Of a stretch of 64,000 nt of DNA, positions 1-9,455 are shown piece after piece. The stretch is taken from assembly GCF_009827495.1 (NCBI RefSeq), contig NZ_WTZA01000001.1, positions 992,001-1,056,000 of the forward strand, read 5' to 3'. Both the position numbers and the translations under genes were made by a program. A model generated the notes under the pieces. That model did not search any database, was not told the origin of the DNA, and was given only the letters and a program-made list of their open reading frames with translations. Positions within the stretch are counted from its first letter, which is position 1. Each line of letters begins with the position of its first letter. Source of the DNA: Tsuneonella aeria (GTDB lineage: Bacteria > Pseudomonadota > Alphaproteobacteria > Sphingomonadales > Sphingomonadaceae).

Positions 1-81
1 CGTTGTGCATCTTTCAGTCACCCGATTACGTTCTCGATAGGTCACGATATATCTTAGAAGCGCACTCTTTCAAGGGAGGCA

Positions 82-95
82 TCGCAAATTTGCGA
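82..95. promoter_or_regulatory. Perfect 14-bp palindrome upstream of rarA
   Basis: TCGCAAATTTGCGA is identical to its reverse complement and ends 22 bases before the rarA ATG. This is where an operator would lie, but it matches no regulator site that I recognise. The rest of bases 1-117 shows no gene. Confidence 0.4.
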
Positions 96-117
96 CCTTC
101 CGCCTATCTTGCCGCCA

Positions 118-1443
118 ATGGCAGACCTGTTTCCTGAAACCGTGCCGGACGGCGCCTCCACGTGCAGCATGCCGCGCGCGGATGCGCCGCTTGCCGACCG
201 GCTCCGCCCCGGCTCGCTCGACGAGATCGTTGGCCAAGAGCACCTGACCGGCCCGGACGGCGCCATCGGGCGCATGGTCGCGGCGGGCCGTCTCTCCAGC
301 ATGATCCTGTGGGGTCCGCCCGGAACCGGCAAGACGAGCACCGCGCGGCTCCTGGCCGATGCCGTGGGCATGCGCTTCGTGGCCATCAGCGCGGTGTTTT
401 CCGGGGTAGCCGATCTCAAGAAAGTCTTCGCGGAAGCCGACAAGGCGGCCGAGGCGGGGCAGCGCACCCTGCTGTTCGTGGACGAAATCCACCGCTTCAA
501 CCGCGCCCAGCAGGATGGTTTCCTCCCCTTCGTGGAACGCGGTACGGTGACGTTGGTCGGCGCCACGACCGAGAACCCCAGTTTCGAACTGAACGCGGCG
601 CTGCTCAGCCGGGCGCAAGTGCTGATCCTGCGGCGGCTGGATGCCGACGCGCTCGGCCGCCTGCTCGCGCGGGCCGAGTCGCTGGAAGGCCCTCTGCCGC
701 TTACTGCGGATGCGCGCGAGGCGCTGATCGCCAGCGCCGACGGCGACGGACGGTTCCTCCTCAACCAGGCGGAAACGCTCTACGCAGCGGACATCGCCCA
801 ACCGCTTTCCCCGACCGAGCTCGGCCAGTTCCTGCAGCGCCGCGTGGCGGTGTACGACAAGGACCGCGAGGGACACTACAACCTGATTTCCGCCTGGCAC
901 AAAAGCCTGCGGGGGTCGGACCCTGACGCCGCGCTCTATTACCTGGCACGCATGCTGGTGGCAGGGGAGGAGCCGCTTTTCGTGCTGCGCCGGCTGGTGC
1001 GTGCCGCAGTAGAGGATATCGGCCTCGCCGACCCGCAGGCGCTGGTCCAGTGCCTCGCCGCCAAGGACACGTACGACTTCCTCGGCAGCCCGGAAGGCGA
1101 ACTCGCGATCGTGCAGGCGTGCCTCTACTGCGCCACCGCGCCCAAGAGCAACGCGGTCTACAAGGCGCAGAAGGCCGCCTGGCGCAGCGCGAAGGAAACG
1201 GGCAGCCTGATGCCGCCCGCGCATATCCTCAACGCCCCGACGAAGCTGATGAAGGACGCAGGCTACGGCAAGGGCTACGCCTACGACCACGATGCTGCCG
1301 AGGGGTTCTCCGGCGCCGATTACTGGCCGGAGGAACTCGGCCGCCAGACCTACTACGACCCGCCCGATCGCGGCTTCGAGCGCGAGGTGCGCAAGCGACT
1401 GGATTACTGGGCTCGGTTGCGGGCGGAGCGGCCAGCCGGGTGA
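118..1443 (+). CDS. rarA: Replication-associated recombination protein A (RarA/MgsA, AAA+ ATPase)
   Basis: Clamp-loader-like AAA+ ATPase that acts at stalled replication forks in the cytoplasm. The 441-residue product has a Walker A motif GPPGTGKT at about 66-73 and a Walker B FVDEIHRF with D122/E123, followed by the TTENPSFE sensor-1 segment and the C-terminal RarA tetramerisation region (PRAAVEDIG-type and AIVQACLYCATAPKSN motifs). I chose the ATG at 118 (MADLFPE); an in-frame TTG at 109 would add three residues. The stop overlaps the next start as GTGA, so the downstream DUF429-like gene is probably co-translated. Family assignment is secure. Confidence 0.93.
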   Translation: MADLFPETVPDGASTCSMPRADAPLADRLRPGSLDEIVGQEHLTGPDGAIGRMVAAGRLSSMILWGPPGTGKTSTARLLADAVGMRFVAISAVFSGVADLKKVFAEADKAAEAGQRTLLFVDEIHRFNRAQQDGFLPFVERGTVTLVGATTENPSFELNAALLSRAQVLILRRLDADALGRLLARAESLEGPLPLTADAREALIASADGDGRFLLNQAETLYAADIAQPLSPTELGQFLQRRVAVYDKDREGHYNLISAWHKSLRGSDPDAALYYLARMLVAGEEPLFVLRRLVRAAVEDIGLADPQALVQCLAAKDTYDFLGSPEGELAIVQACLYCATAPKSNAVYKAQKAAWRSAKETGSLMPPAHILNAPTKLMKDAGYGKGYAYDHDAAEGFSGADYWPEELGRQTYYDPPDRGFEREVRKRLDYWARLRAERPAG

Positions 1444-2315
1444 GGCCCGACCGTTTTCGCCATTTCGCGGCGATCGACTGGTCCGGCGCGGTGGGCGAGC
1501 GCCATGCCGGGATCGCGGTCGCGATCTGCGGGCAAGGGGATGCGCCGCCGCGCATCGTGCGCCCCGGCCACCGCTGGTCACGGCAGGAAGTCGCCGACTG
1601 GATCGCCCGCGGGATGCCGGAAGACACGCTGGTCGGCCTCGACATATCGGGCTCGCTCGCGTTCGCGGACCGGGGCGCGTACTTTCCGGGCTGGGCGGAG
1701 AGTCCGGTGGATGCCCGCGCGCTGTGGGCGCTGGTGGAGGGCCTGAGCGCCGCCGATCCGCACCTTGCCGCTGGCAGCTTCGTTGACCATCCGGAGATCG
1801 CGCGGCACTATCGCCGGCACGGAGCGCGGGAGGGCGATTTGTTCGGCGGCGGGATCGGCCGCCTGCGGGTGACGGAACGCGTCGGCCAGACGGCTCTGGG
1901 TTGCCGGCCGACAAGCAACTTCAACCTCGTGGGGGCGAGCCAGGTGGGCAAGGCCAGCCTCACCGGCATGCGCGTGCTGCATCGGCTGAACGGCGCGGTC
2001 GCGCTGTGGCCGTTCGATCCGGTTCCGCCCCACGGTTCGGTCGTGGTCGAAATCTATACCACGATCGCCGCGCTCGCCGCGGGCCGCACCGCGGGGCGAA
2101 GCAAGATCCGGCGCTTCGCTGACCTCGCCGCCGCCCTCCGCGCCCTGGACAGCCGCCCGGTGCGCGGTAGCGGTCCCATCGACGATCATCGCGCCGATGC
2201 GCTGCTTGCCGCCGCTTGGCTGCGGACTGCCGCGCGCCGGCCTGAGCTGTGGTCTCCGGCCGCGATGACCGATGCGATCGCCCGCACCGAAGGCTGGACG
2301 TTCGGCGCCATTTGA
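1440..2315 (+). CDS. DUF429-like predicted RNase H-fold protein
   Basis: A 291-residue protein starting at a GTG that overlaps the rarA stop by 4 bases. It opens with HFAAIDWSGAVGERHAG, an Asp-containing first strand typical of RNase H-like folds, has LDISGS near residue 65, and ends with DDHRADALLAAAW, resembling the C-terminal acidic helix of DUF429 predicted nucleases. These are motif resemblances only, and no function has been shown. Coupling to rarA suggests a role in DNA maintenance, which is inference. No signal peptide or membrane segment is visible. Confidence 0.75.
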   Translation: MRPDRFRHFAAIDWSGAVGERHAGIAVAICGQGDAPPRIVRPGHRWSRQEVADWIARGMPEDTLVGLDISGSLAFADRGAYFPGWAESPVDARALWALVEGLSAADPHLAAGSFVDHPEIARHYRRHGAREGDLFGGGIGRLRVTERVGQTALGCRPTSNFNLVGASQVGKASLTGMRVLHRLNGAVALWPFDPVPPHGSVVVEIYTTIAALAAGRTAGRSKIRRFADLAAALRALDSRPVRGSGPIDDHRADALLAAAWLRTAARRPELWSPAAMTDAIARTEGWTFGAI

Positions 2316-2370
2316 CGCATGGGCCGCCGCACGCCGCCATGCAGAACACTGGCATGGCAGCGCAGGGTAT

Positions 2371-2446
<76 letters not shown>

Positions 2447-2499
2447 CGGCCCGCACCGTTCGCTGGCACCGATCGGCCTGGCTGCGCGTTGGCACTTGC

Positions 2500-3288
2500 G
2501 TGAAGATCGCCACCTACAACGTGAACGGCGTTAACGGTCGCCTGCCGGTGCTGCTGCGCTGGCTGGAGCAAGCGCGACCCGATGTCGTGGCCCTGCAGGA
2601 ACTGAAGGCGCCGGACGATAAGTTTCCCATCGGAGCGATCCGCAAGCTCGGCTACGACGCCGTCTGGCACGGTCAGAGCCGCTGGAACGGCGTCGCCCTG
2701 CTCAGCCGGGTGGGTGCGATCCACGAGACGCGCCGCGGACTTCCAGGCGATCCCGACGATACCCACAGCCGCTACATCGAGGCGGCGATCAACGGGGTGC
2801 TCTTCGGGGGACTCTACCTCCCCAACGGCAACCCGCGCCCGGGACCGAAATTCGACTACAAACTGCGCTGGTTCGAGCGGCTGACGGCGCATGCACAGGG
2901 CCTGATCGACAGCGGGCTGCCGGTCGTATTGCTGGGCGATTTCAATGTGATGCCGACCGAGAAGGACGTCTACAAGCCCGAGCGCTGGCTGGACGATGCG
3001 CTCTTCGCGCCCGAGGTGCGCGCGGCGTGGTTCCGGCTTGTGGATCAGGGCTGGACGGACGCGCTCCGCACGCTCCACCCGGACGAGACGATCTACACCT
3101 TCTGGGATTATTTCCGGAATGCCTTCGCCCGCAACGCAGGCCTGCGCATCGATCACTTCCTGCTGAGCCCGTCCATCAGCGGCCGCCTCCGTGCCGCCGA
3201 AGTCGACCGCGAACCGCGCAGTTGGGAAAAGACCAGCGACCACGCCCCCGTGTGGATCGAGCTGGCAGACGATCCGCCCGGAACCTGA
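2500..3288 (+). CDS. xthA: Exodeoxyribonuclease III (AP endonuclease family)
   Basis: Endonuclease/exonuclease/phosphatase-fold enzyme of base excision repair that cuts abasic sites. The 262-residue product starts at a GTG (VKIATYNVNGVNGR) 53 bases after tRNA-Thr. It shows the family motifs in order: N-terminal TYNVNG, VVALQELKAPDDKF with the metal-binding Glu, a SRWNGVALLSR segment, GDFNVMPTEKDVY, RIDHFLLS, and the C-terminal catalytic SDHAPVW. Length is normal. No strong ribosome site precedes the GTG, but no ATG is available near the conserved N-terminus. Confidence 0.92.
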   Translation: MKIATYNVNGVNGRLPVLLRWLEQARPDVVALQELKAPDDKFPIGAIRKLGYDAVWHGQSRWNGVALLSRVGAIHETRRGLPGDPDDTHSRYIEAAINGVLFGGLYLPNGNPRPGPKFDYKLRWFERLTAHAQGLIDSGLPVVLLGDFNVMPTEKDVYKPERWLDDALFAPEVRAAWFRLVDQGWTDALRTLHPDETIYTFWDYFRNAFARNAGLRIDHFLLSPSISGRLRAAEVDREPRSWEKTSDHAPVWIELADDPPGT

Positions 3289-3340
3289 GGTCGCCCGTTC
3301 GGCGGGCACCGGCCCCCTTTGTCGAACCGCCGCGCGGTAT

Positions 3341-4720
3341 TCAAACCATATCTTCGGGCCGCACCAGCCGGTCGAAATCGGCGCCGCTCACCCCGCTCCC
3401 CAAGGCTGCCTGCCGCAAGGTTGTGCCTTCGGCGTGCGCCTTCTTTGCGATGGCGGCGGCTGCGTCGTAGCCGATCTCGGGCGCCAGTGCGGTGACCAGC
3501 ATAAGAGAATTCTCAACGCCGCGTGCAATGTTCTCTTTTCGAGGTTCAAGGTCTTTCAAGAGGTGCCGGGTGAAGCTGTCCACCGCATCGCCCAGCAGCC
3601 GCACGGACCGTAGCGCGTTCCAGGCCATCAATGGCCGGTAGGTGTTGAGCTCGAACTGCCCCTGGCTGCCGGCAAAGGTGATCGCGGCGTGGTTGCCGAA
3701 TACTTCGATGCAGACCTGGGTCAGCGCTTCGGCCTGGGTCGGGTTGACCTTGCCCGGCATGATCGAGCTGCCGGGTTCGTTTTCCGGCAGGGCCAGTTCG
3801 CCCAGGCCCGCCCGGGGGCCGGAGCCGAGCAGGCGGATGTCGCCGGCGATCTTGTAGAGTGCCGCCGCCGCCGCGTTGAGAGCGCCGTGGGCGAAGACCA
3901 GTTCGTCCTGCGCGGCCAGCGCGGCGAAGGTGTTGGGTGCAGGTTCGAACGGCAGGCCCGTGAGCGCCGCGATCTTCGCCGCGACCAGGGGGGCAAAGCC
4001 GTCCGGCGCGTTGAGCCCGGTGCCGACCGCGGTGCCGCCCTGCGCCAGGCGATAGAGCCCCGGCAGGGTCAACGCGATGCGTTCGCGCGACGCCGCTACC
4101 TGGGCGGCGTAGCCCGAAAACTCCTGGCCCAGGGTCAGCGGGGTCGCGTCCTGGGTGTGCGTTCGCCCGATCTTGACGATGTCGTTCCACGCGGCCGCCT
4201 TGCCCGCAAGGTCGGCGTGCATCGCCTCCAGCGCCGGGAGCAGCCCGTGCGCGATCGCACCGGCCACCGCCACGTTGATGGCGCTGGGAATCGTGTCGTT
4301 GGAGCTTTGCCCGAGATTGACGTGATCGTTGGGGTGGACCGGCGCCTTGCTTCCCACCGTCCCGCCGAGGATCTGGATCGCGCGGTTGGCGATCACCTCG
4401 TTGGCATTCATGTTGGTCTGCGTGCCCGAACCGGTCTGCCACACGACCAGCGGGAAATGATCGTCCAGCCGCCCGTCGATCACCTCCTGCGCGGCCGCCG
4501 CGATCGCCTCCGCCAGTGCCGGGTCGAGCGCGCCGAGTTCGGCATTGGCCTCGGCCGCGGCGCGCTTGATGACGCCAAGCGCGCGGATCAGCGGCACCGG
4601 CATCGTCTCGCCCCCGATGGCGAAGTTCTGCAAGCTGCGCTGCGTCTGCGCGCCCCACAGCCGGTCAGCGGGCACGTCGATCGGGCCGAAGCTGTCGCTT
4701 TCCTGGCGCGTGTCCATCAT
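3341..4720 (-). CDS. fumC: Class II fumarate hydratase
   Basis: Catalyses reversible hydration of fumarate to malate in the TCA cycle, as an oxygen-stable, iron-free tetramer. The 459-residue product carries [14 protein letters not shown] (about 96-109), [20 protein letters not shown] with the catalytic His at about 188, and the superfamily signature [11 protein letters not shown] at about 317-327 containing the catalytic Ser. Tandem ATG codons at 4720 and 4717 are both possible starts; the first overlaps the queF stop (ATGA), suggesting coupling. The gene converges on xthA, and the 52-base gap between them shows no clear terminator. Confidence 0.95.
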   Translation of the reverse strand: MMDTRQESDSFGPIDVPADRLWGAQTQRSLQNFAIGGETMPVPLIRALGVIKRAAAEANAELGALDPALAEAIAAAAQEVIDGRLDDHFPLVVWQTGSGTQTNMNANEVIANRAIQILGGTVGSKAPVHPNDHVNLGQSSNDTIPSAINVAVAGAIAHGLLPALEAMHADLAGKAAAWNDIVKIGRTHTQDATPLTLGQEFSGYAAQVAASRERIALTLPGLYRLAQGGTAVGTGLNAPDGFAPLVAAKIAALTGLPFEPAPNTFAALAAQDELVFAHGALNAAAAALYKIAGDIRLLGSGPRAGLGELALPENEPGSSIMPGKVNPTQAEALTQVCIEVFGNHAAITFAGSQGQFELNTYRPLMAWNALRSVRLLGDAVDSFTRHLLKDLEPRKENIARGVENSLMLVTALAPEIGYDAAAAIAKKAHAEGTTLRQAALGSGVSGADFDRLVRPEDMV

Positions 4721-5211
4721 CCCCGCCCCCGGTATCCGGCGACGCCCTGGTCCGGCACCCACAGGCCTTCGGGCGGCGCGCCGCTCTGCCAGAAGACGTC
4801 GATCGGAATGCCGCCCCGGGGATACCAGTAGCCGCCGATGCGCAGCCAGCGCGGGGCCATCTCGTCCATCAGCCGCTGGCCGATGCCGACCGTCACGTCC
4901 TCGTGAAAGCCGCAATGGTTGCGAAAGCTGCCGAGGAACAGCTTCAGGCTTTTCGATTCCACGATCGTCTGGCCCGGCGCGTAATCGATCACCAGGTGCG
5001 CGAAATCGGGCTGCCCGGTCACCGGGCACAGCGAGGTGAATTCCGGCGCGGCAAAGCGCACCAGGTAAAGCGTGCCCGCGCGCGGATTGGGCACGTAATC
5101 CAGCACGGCCTCTCCGGGCGAGGCGGGCAGCGCGCTGTTCCGGCCCAGGTGCAGCGGGGCCCCGCTGGCGGGGGAGTCGGCGGAGGAAGGTGTGTCGCTC
5201 ATGCCGCGCAT
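4717..5211 (-). CDS. queF: NADPH-dependent 7-cyano-7-deazaguanine reductase, short (unimodular) form
   Basis: Reduces preQ0 to preQ1 in queuosine synthesis. The product is 164 residues, the length of the unimodular QueF type. The nucleophilic Cys62 lies in [10 protein letters not shown], the ESKSLKLF substrate motif is at about 85-92, and the CGFHEDV segment (about 100-106) supplies catalytic His/Glu. A purine-rich AGAAGG precedes the ATG at 5211; a second in-frame ATG at 5202 (MSDTPSS) is possible. The stop is embedded in the fumC start. Confidence 0.93.
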   Translation of the reverse strand: MRGMSDTPSSADSPASGAPLHLGRNSALPASPGEAVLDYVPNPRAGTLYLVRFAAPEFTSLCPVTGQPDFAHLVIDYAPGQTIVESKSLKLFLGSFRNHCGFHEDVTVGIGQRLMDEMAPRWLRIGGYWYPRGGIPIDVFWQSGAPPEGLWVPDQGVAGYRGRG

Positions 5212-5312
5212 CTGGGCCTTCTTGCCCCCACCCGCAAGGCGGGTGTAGACTCGGCCAGTTCAGTGCCTATTCAGCGCCACCGACGCCTGGAGCAGCGCCA
5301 CATTCGCACACC

Positions 5313-6488
5313 ATGAAACATCTTGCCTTCGCCAGTCTGATCGCGCTCGCCGCGGCGCTTCCCCCGATGCCGGTGGCCGCGCAAACCGCGCCCGGCGGGT
5401 TTCGCCTGCCGCCGGCGCCCACCCCCACGCCGAGCGATATCCAGGGGCCCGTCGATCCCGATGCGCCCATCCTGACCCGGCCGCGCGACACGGCCCCCAC
5501 GCCCACGCCCACCGCGCGGCCCGCTCCTGCGCCGACCCCGACGCCGACGCCCGCACCCCGCCCGGCCGCAACGCCGACCCCGCGACCCGTTCCGCCGCCG
5601 GCCAACAGTTCGCTGCCCCCGCGCTTCACACCGCCGGCCGCGCCAACCCCGCAGGAATCGGAAGCCGTCGCCGATGCCGCGGCGCCGTTCCCCGCCAGCC
5701 CCGCAGCCGAAGCGCCCGCGCCCCTTCCGCTGCCGACCGCAACGGCGACGACGGCGCTTCCCGAACCGGCCCCTGCCACTACGGCGGACGAAGGCCTGGG
5801 CTGGCGCCATGCCCTCGGCGTGCTGGCGCTGCTGGCGGGCGGCGGAGCGGCGGCCTATTTCCTGCGGCGGCGCAGGCGCGCGGGCGAAGATGCCGTGCCG
5901 GTGATCGCCCCGCCCCGTGCCGCGGCGCCCCCGCCCACGCCCCCGACCAATCCCACGCCCGCGCCCGATCCGGAACCGTCGATCGTCGCACCGCCGCCCC
6001 TTGCCAATACAGGTCCGCCGCTGCTGGTCGAAGCGCGCGCCGTGCGCCTTGCCCGCAGCATGATGAACGCGACGCTCAGTTACGAACTTGTCGTCACCAA
6101 CCGCGGCCGCGGGCCGCTCGCCAACGTGCGCTTCGGGGCGGACCTGGTGACCGCGCACGCCCGCATTCCCACCGACCAGCAGCTTGCCGACCCCAACGTC
6201 CCGTTCACGCCGGTGATGACGCTGGAACAGGTCGATCCGGGCGAAAGCGTGCAGTTTTCCGGTGAGCTGCGCCTGCCGGTGAGCGAAATCCGCCCGATCC
6301 CGCACGGCAAGGCGGTTGTCTATGTGCCGCTGCTGCGCGTTCAGGCGCAGGCGGACGGGACGGCGCCGATCGCGCGGACGTTCATCGTCGGCTTGCGTTC
6401 GGGGGGGCCAGGCCAGCGTCTCCAGCCGTTCCGTCTCGACGAGATGCCGCAGACTTACCACACGGTCGGCCAGAAGGCGATCGACTAG
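5313..6488 (+). CDS. Secreted or membrane-anchored protein with long Pro/Thr/Ala-rich linker
   Basis: Unknown function. The 391-residue product begins with a signal peptide (MKHLAFASLIALAAALP...VAAQ). A low-complexity stretch of repeated Pro-Thr and Pro-Ala follows to about residue 165. Next comes one membrane segment (HALGVLALLAGGGAAAYFL) with an Arg-rich stop-transfer RRRRR, another Pro-rich linker, and a C-terminal domain of about 150 residues resembling a beta-sandwich (NATLSYELVVTNRGRGPLANV). The topology suggests a periplasmic N-part and a cytoplasmic C-domain, or the reverse if the signal peptide is retained. No enzyme motif is seen. Confidence 0.8.
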   Translation: MKHLAFASLIALAAALPPMPVAAQTAPGGFRLPPAPTPTPSDIQGPVDPDAPILTRPRDTAPTPTPTARPAPAPTPTPTPAPRPAATPTPRPVPPPANSSLPPRFTPPAAPTPQESEAVADAAAPFPASPAAEAPAPLPLPTATATTALPEPAPATTADEGLGWRHALGVLALLAGGGAAAYFLRRRRRAGEDAVPVIAPPRAAAPPPTPPTNPTPAPDPEPSIVAPPPLANTGPPLLVEARAVRLARSMMNATLSYELVVTNRGRGPLANVRFGADLVTAHARIPTDQQLADPNVPFTPVMTLEQVDPGESVQFSGELRLPVSEIRPIPHGKAVVYVPLLRVQAQADGTAPIARTFIVGLRSGGPGQRLQPFRLDEMPQTYHTVGQKAID

Positions 6489-6524
6489 CGGCCGGTCTGG
6501 ACCGGGCGCGCCGAGGGGACTAGC

Positions 6525-7385
6525 GTGCGCGGAATGGACTCGCTCGTCACCACCGATTGGCTCGCGGCGGAGATCGGCGCCGGCGACGTCGTCGTGCTCG
6601 ATGCCACCGCCCACCCGACGGAGCCTGCGCGCGATGCGGCGGCGGAACACGCCGCGGCGCACCTGCCGGACGCACGGTTCCTCGACCTCCGGTCGCTGAC
6701 CGACACCGCCTCCTCCGTGCCGAGCGCGCTGCCGACGGCGGACCAGCTTGCCCGCCGCCTGGCCGATCTCGGCGTGGAGGCAGGCTCGCGGATCGTGCTC
6801 TATGACGACAGCGCGGTAAAAACGTCCGCGCGCGCATGGTTCGTGTTGCGGATGAACGGGGTGCGGCCTGTTGCCATACTCGACGGCGGGCTGGCGAAAT
6901 GGCGCGCCGAGGGGCGCCCGCTCGAAAGCGGCACGGCGGATGCGCCCGCTCTGGCGGACACGCCCGTGCTCCTGGCCGACACCAGCCGGGTCCGCACCAA
7001 GGCGGATATGCTCGCCAACCTGCAAGGCGGGACAGAGCAAGTGGTCGACGCGCGCGATGCGGGCCGCTTCACCGGGGCGACGGAGGACACGGTCCATCAC
7101 CTGCCGGGCGGCCACCTGCCCGGATCACGCCACTTGTTCTTCCGCGACCTGTTCGATGCCGACGGCACGTTCAAGGACGAGGAGGACCTGCGCCGGGCCT
7201 TCGCTGATGCCGGGCTCGATCTCGCGCGCCCGATCGCGGCTACCTGCGGCAGCGGTGTGACCGCTTCCGTCCTGCTTTTCGCGCTTCATCGCCTGGGCGT
7301 GGAGGACGCCGCGCTCTACGATGGCAGCTGGAGCGAATGGGCCGCCGACCCCGCGACGCCGAAGGAAACCGGGGCGCCCCGCTGA
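6525..7385 (+). CDS. sseA: Thiosulfate/3-mercaptopyruvate sulfurtransferase (two-rhodanese-domain)
   Basis: Transfers sulfane sulfur from 3-mercaptopyruvate or thiosulfate to acceptors. It has two rhodanese domains, an inactive N-terminal one (about 5-130, with LDGGLAKW at the linker) and a C-terminal one bearing the active-site Cys241 in TCGSGVTAS. The CGSGVT loop favours 3-mercaptopyruvate over thiosulfate. The GTG at 6525 has GAGGGG six bases upstream; the ATG at 6534 (MDSLVTT) lacks this spacing, so I favour GTG, with only three residues at stake. The next gene follows after 2 bases. Confidence 0.9.
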   Translation: MRGMDSLVTTDWLAAEIGAGDVVVLDATAHPTEPARDAAAEHAAAHLPDARFLDLRSLTDTASSVPSALPTADQLARRLADLGVEAGSRIVLYDDSAVKTSARAWFVLRMNGVRPVAILDGGLAKWRAEGRPLESGTADAPALADTPVLLADTSRVRTKADMLANLQGGTEQVVDARDAGRFTGATEDTVHHLPGGHLPGSRHLFFRDLFDADGTFKDEEDLRRAFADAGLDLARPIAATCGSGVTASVLLFALHRLGVEDAALYDGSWSEWAADPATPKETGAPR

Positions 7386-7387
7386 CC

Positions 7388-8593
7388 ATGGGCGGCAAAG
7401 CGGCTGGAGACGGCGGGCACAAGCCGGCCACCCGCCTGGTGGAGGTGGGGCGGCGCCCGGAGTGGACCGGGGCCGCTGTCAACCCGCCGGTTTGGCGGGC
7501 CAGCACGCAGCTCTACGCCGACAGCGCCGATCTTGCGCGCGGGCGCCCCAACACGGACGGGCAGTTCTATTACGGGCGGCGCGGCGGGCCGACCCAGTGG
7601 GCCCTGGCCGAAGCGCTGACGGCGCTGGAACCGGGCGCGGCGGGCACGGTGCTCTATCCCAGCGGGGTGGCGGCGATCGCCGGCGCGCTGATGGCGGTGC
7701 TCCGCCCGGGCGACGTGCTGCTGGTGACCGACAACGCCTACGAGCCCACCCGCGCGACAGCCACCGGCCTCTTGCGCCGCATGGGAGTGGAGGCGCGGTT
7801 CTTCGATCCGCTGGACCACGATGCCTACCGCGCGGCCTTCTGCGACCGGACCCGCGCGGTCATGCTGGAAAGCCCCGGCAGCCTGACGATGGAGGTGGCC
7901 GACGTGCCCGCCCTCGCCCGCATCGCGCGCGAACATGGCGCGGTGAGCGTGCTCGACAACACCTGGGCTTCCCCCCTCGGCTTTGCCGGCCTCGCCCACG
8001 GGTGCGACATCGTGGTGATGAGCCTGACCAAGCACGTCGGCGGGCATTCCGACCTGATGATGGGTTCGGCCAGCGCGGGCGATGCCTGGCACGCGCGCCT
8101 GCGCCACACGGCGCAATCGCTGGGCCAAGTCGTCTCGCCCGACGATGCCGCGCTTGCCTTGCGCGGGCTGCGCACGATGGGTGTGCGCCTCGCGCAGTCG
8201 TCCGGGACCGCGCTGACGATCGCGACCTGGCTCAGTGGCCGGCCCGAAGTGGCGCGCGTCATGTGCCCGATGCTGCCCGGGGATGCGGGCCACGCCTTGT
8301 GGCAGCGCGATTTCACCGGCGGCTGCGGGCTGTTCAGCTTCGTTCTGGAGGGAAATGATCCGGCGGCGCGCGCCCGCTTCATCGATGCGCTGCGCCTGTT
8401 CGGCATAGGCTATAGCTGGGGCGGGTTCGAAAGCCTGGTCATCCCCTTCGATCCCACGCCGATCCGCACCGCCCGCGCCTGGCCCGCCGGCCACCGCCTG
8501 GGCGTGCGCCTGTCGTGCGGTCTGGAGGACGCCGGCGACCTGATTGCCGATCTCTCCCAGGCTTTCGACGCGATGGCCCGCCCCGAAGCCTAG
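7388..8593 (+). CDS. metC: Cystathionine beta-lyase-like PLP enzyme (Cys/Met metabolism family)
   Basis: Fold-type I PLP enzyme that most resembles cystathionine beta-lyase, which yields homocysteine, pyruvate and ammonia. The 401-residue product has the family landmarks: FYYGRRGGPTQ, YPSGVAAI, LDNTWASPLGF, and the Schiff-base Lys215 in MSLTKHVGGHSD. The C-terminal region FGIGYSWGGFESLV is typical of MetC rather than MetB/MetZ. It starts 2 bases after the sulfurtransferase stop and probably forms an operon with it. Substrate choice within the family is inferred. Confidence 0.88.
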   Translation: MGGKAAGDGGHKPATRLVEVGRRPEWTGAAVNPPVWRASTQLYADSADLARGRPNTDGQFYYGRRGGPTQWALAEALTALEPGAAGTVLYPSGVAAIAGALMAVLRPGDVLLVTDNAYEPTRATATGLLRRMGVEARFFDPLDHDAYRAAFCDRTRAVMLESPGSLTMEVADVPALARIAREHGAVSVLDNTWASPLGFAGLAHGCDIVVMSLTKHVGGHSDLMMGSASAGDAWHARLRHTAQSLGQVVSPDDAALALRGLRTMGVRLAQSSGTALTIATWLSGRPEVARVMCPMLPGDAGHALWQRDFTGGCGLFSFVLEGNDPAARARFIDALRLFGIGYSWGGFESLVIPFDPTPIRTARAWPAGHRLGVRLSCGLEDAGDLIADLSQAFDAMARPEA

Positions 8594-8690
8594 CTTCGCA
8601 TACGCCTATCGCAGCTTTCAAAATCGCGCCTTCCCGCTCTGACAGGCAATCTGGCTGGCGGGCTGACAGCGCCGGGCGCATCTGGCCGCC

Positions 8691-9455
8691 ATGGCGATAC
8701 CAGGAACCGTATATCTCGTTGGCGCAGGTCCGGGCGATCCCGACCTCCTGACCATCCGCGCCGCGCGGCTGATCGAGCGCGCGGCACTGATCGTGCACGA
8801 CGGGCTGGTCGATCCCGCGATCCTCGCCCTGGCGCGGCCCGGCGCCCGCCTCGTCTCGGTCGCCAAGAGCCGCGCGCGCCACACATTGCCGCAGGACGCG
8901 ATCAACGAGTTGCTGGTGCGCGAAGCGCGCGCCGGGCGTGACGTCGTTCGGCTTAAGGGCGGCGATCCGCTGATCTTCGGCCGCGGGGGCGAGGAAGCCG
9001 AAGCCTGCCACGCCGCCGGCATTCCGGTCGAGATCGTGCCCGGCATCAGCGCCGCGGGCGGGGCGGCGGCCGCCGCGCAGATCGCGCTCACGCATCGCGA
9101 CGCCGCCAGCGTGGTCAGCTTCGTGGCCGGCCAGTGCAAGGGCCTGACCGACCAGGACTGGGCCGGGCTCGCCGGCAAGGGGCGCACGCTGGTCATCTAC
9201 ATGGGCGTGTCCACCGCCCCGCAAATCGCCGAGAAACTGATGGCCGATGGCCTCGCGCCCGACATGCCGGTGGCCGTGATCGAGAACGCCAGCCGCCCGC
9301 AGATGCGCGTGCTGCGCGGGCCGCTCGCCGCCCTGCCCGACCTTGTCGCGCGCGAACGGGTGAAGAGCCCCGCGCTCATCGTGATCGGCGCCGTCGCCGC
9401 CCGCCCCGACGCGGCGGTCGCCGCCCTGGCGGAGATCCACACATGCGCATCCTGA
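8691..9455 (+). CDS. cobA: Uroporphyrinogen-III C-methyltransferase (siroheme branch)
   Basis: SAM-dependent enzyme that makes precorrin-2, the first committed step to siroheme. The 254-residue single-domain form carries the N-terminal VYLVGAGPGDPDLLT, the RLKGGDPLIFGRGGEE core, and EIVPGISAAGGAAA. It lacks the CysG dehydrogenase/ferrochelatase half, so those steps must be encoded elsewhere. As first gene of the cobA-DUF2849-cysI-DUF934-cysH operon it supplies the siroheme cofactor of CysI. The 97 bases upstream are the likely operon promoter region, but I see no convincing -35/-10 pair there. Confidence 0.92.
   Translation: MAIPGTVYLVGAGPGDPDLLTIRAARLIERAALIVHDGLVDPAILALARPGARLVSVAKSRARHTLPQDAINELLVREARAGRDVVRLKGGDPLIFGRGGEEAEACHAAGIPVEIVPGISAAGGAAAAAQIALTHRDAASVVSFVAGQCKGLTDQDWAGLAGKGRTLVIYMGVSTAPQIAEKLMADGLAPDMPVAVIENASRPQMRVLRGPLAALPDLVARERVKSPALIVIGAVAARPDAAVAALAEIHTCAS

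Noticed and set aside
30..44. GTTC-N7-GTCA before rarA as an alphaproteobacterial LexA box
   Set aside because: The second half-site has two mismatches to GTTC, so it is too weak to support SOS control.
46..53. GATATATC palindrome upstream of rarA
   Set aside because: An 8-bp AT palindrome is expected by chance and has no accompanying promoter pattern.
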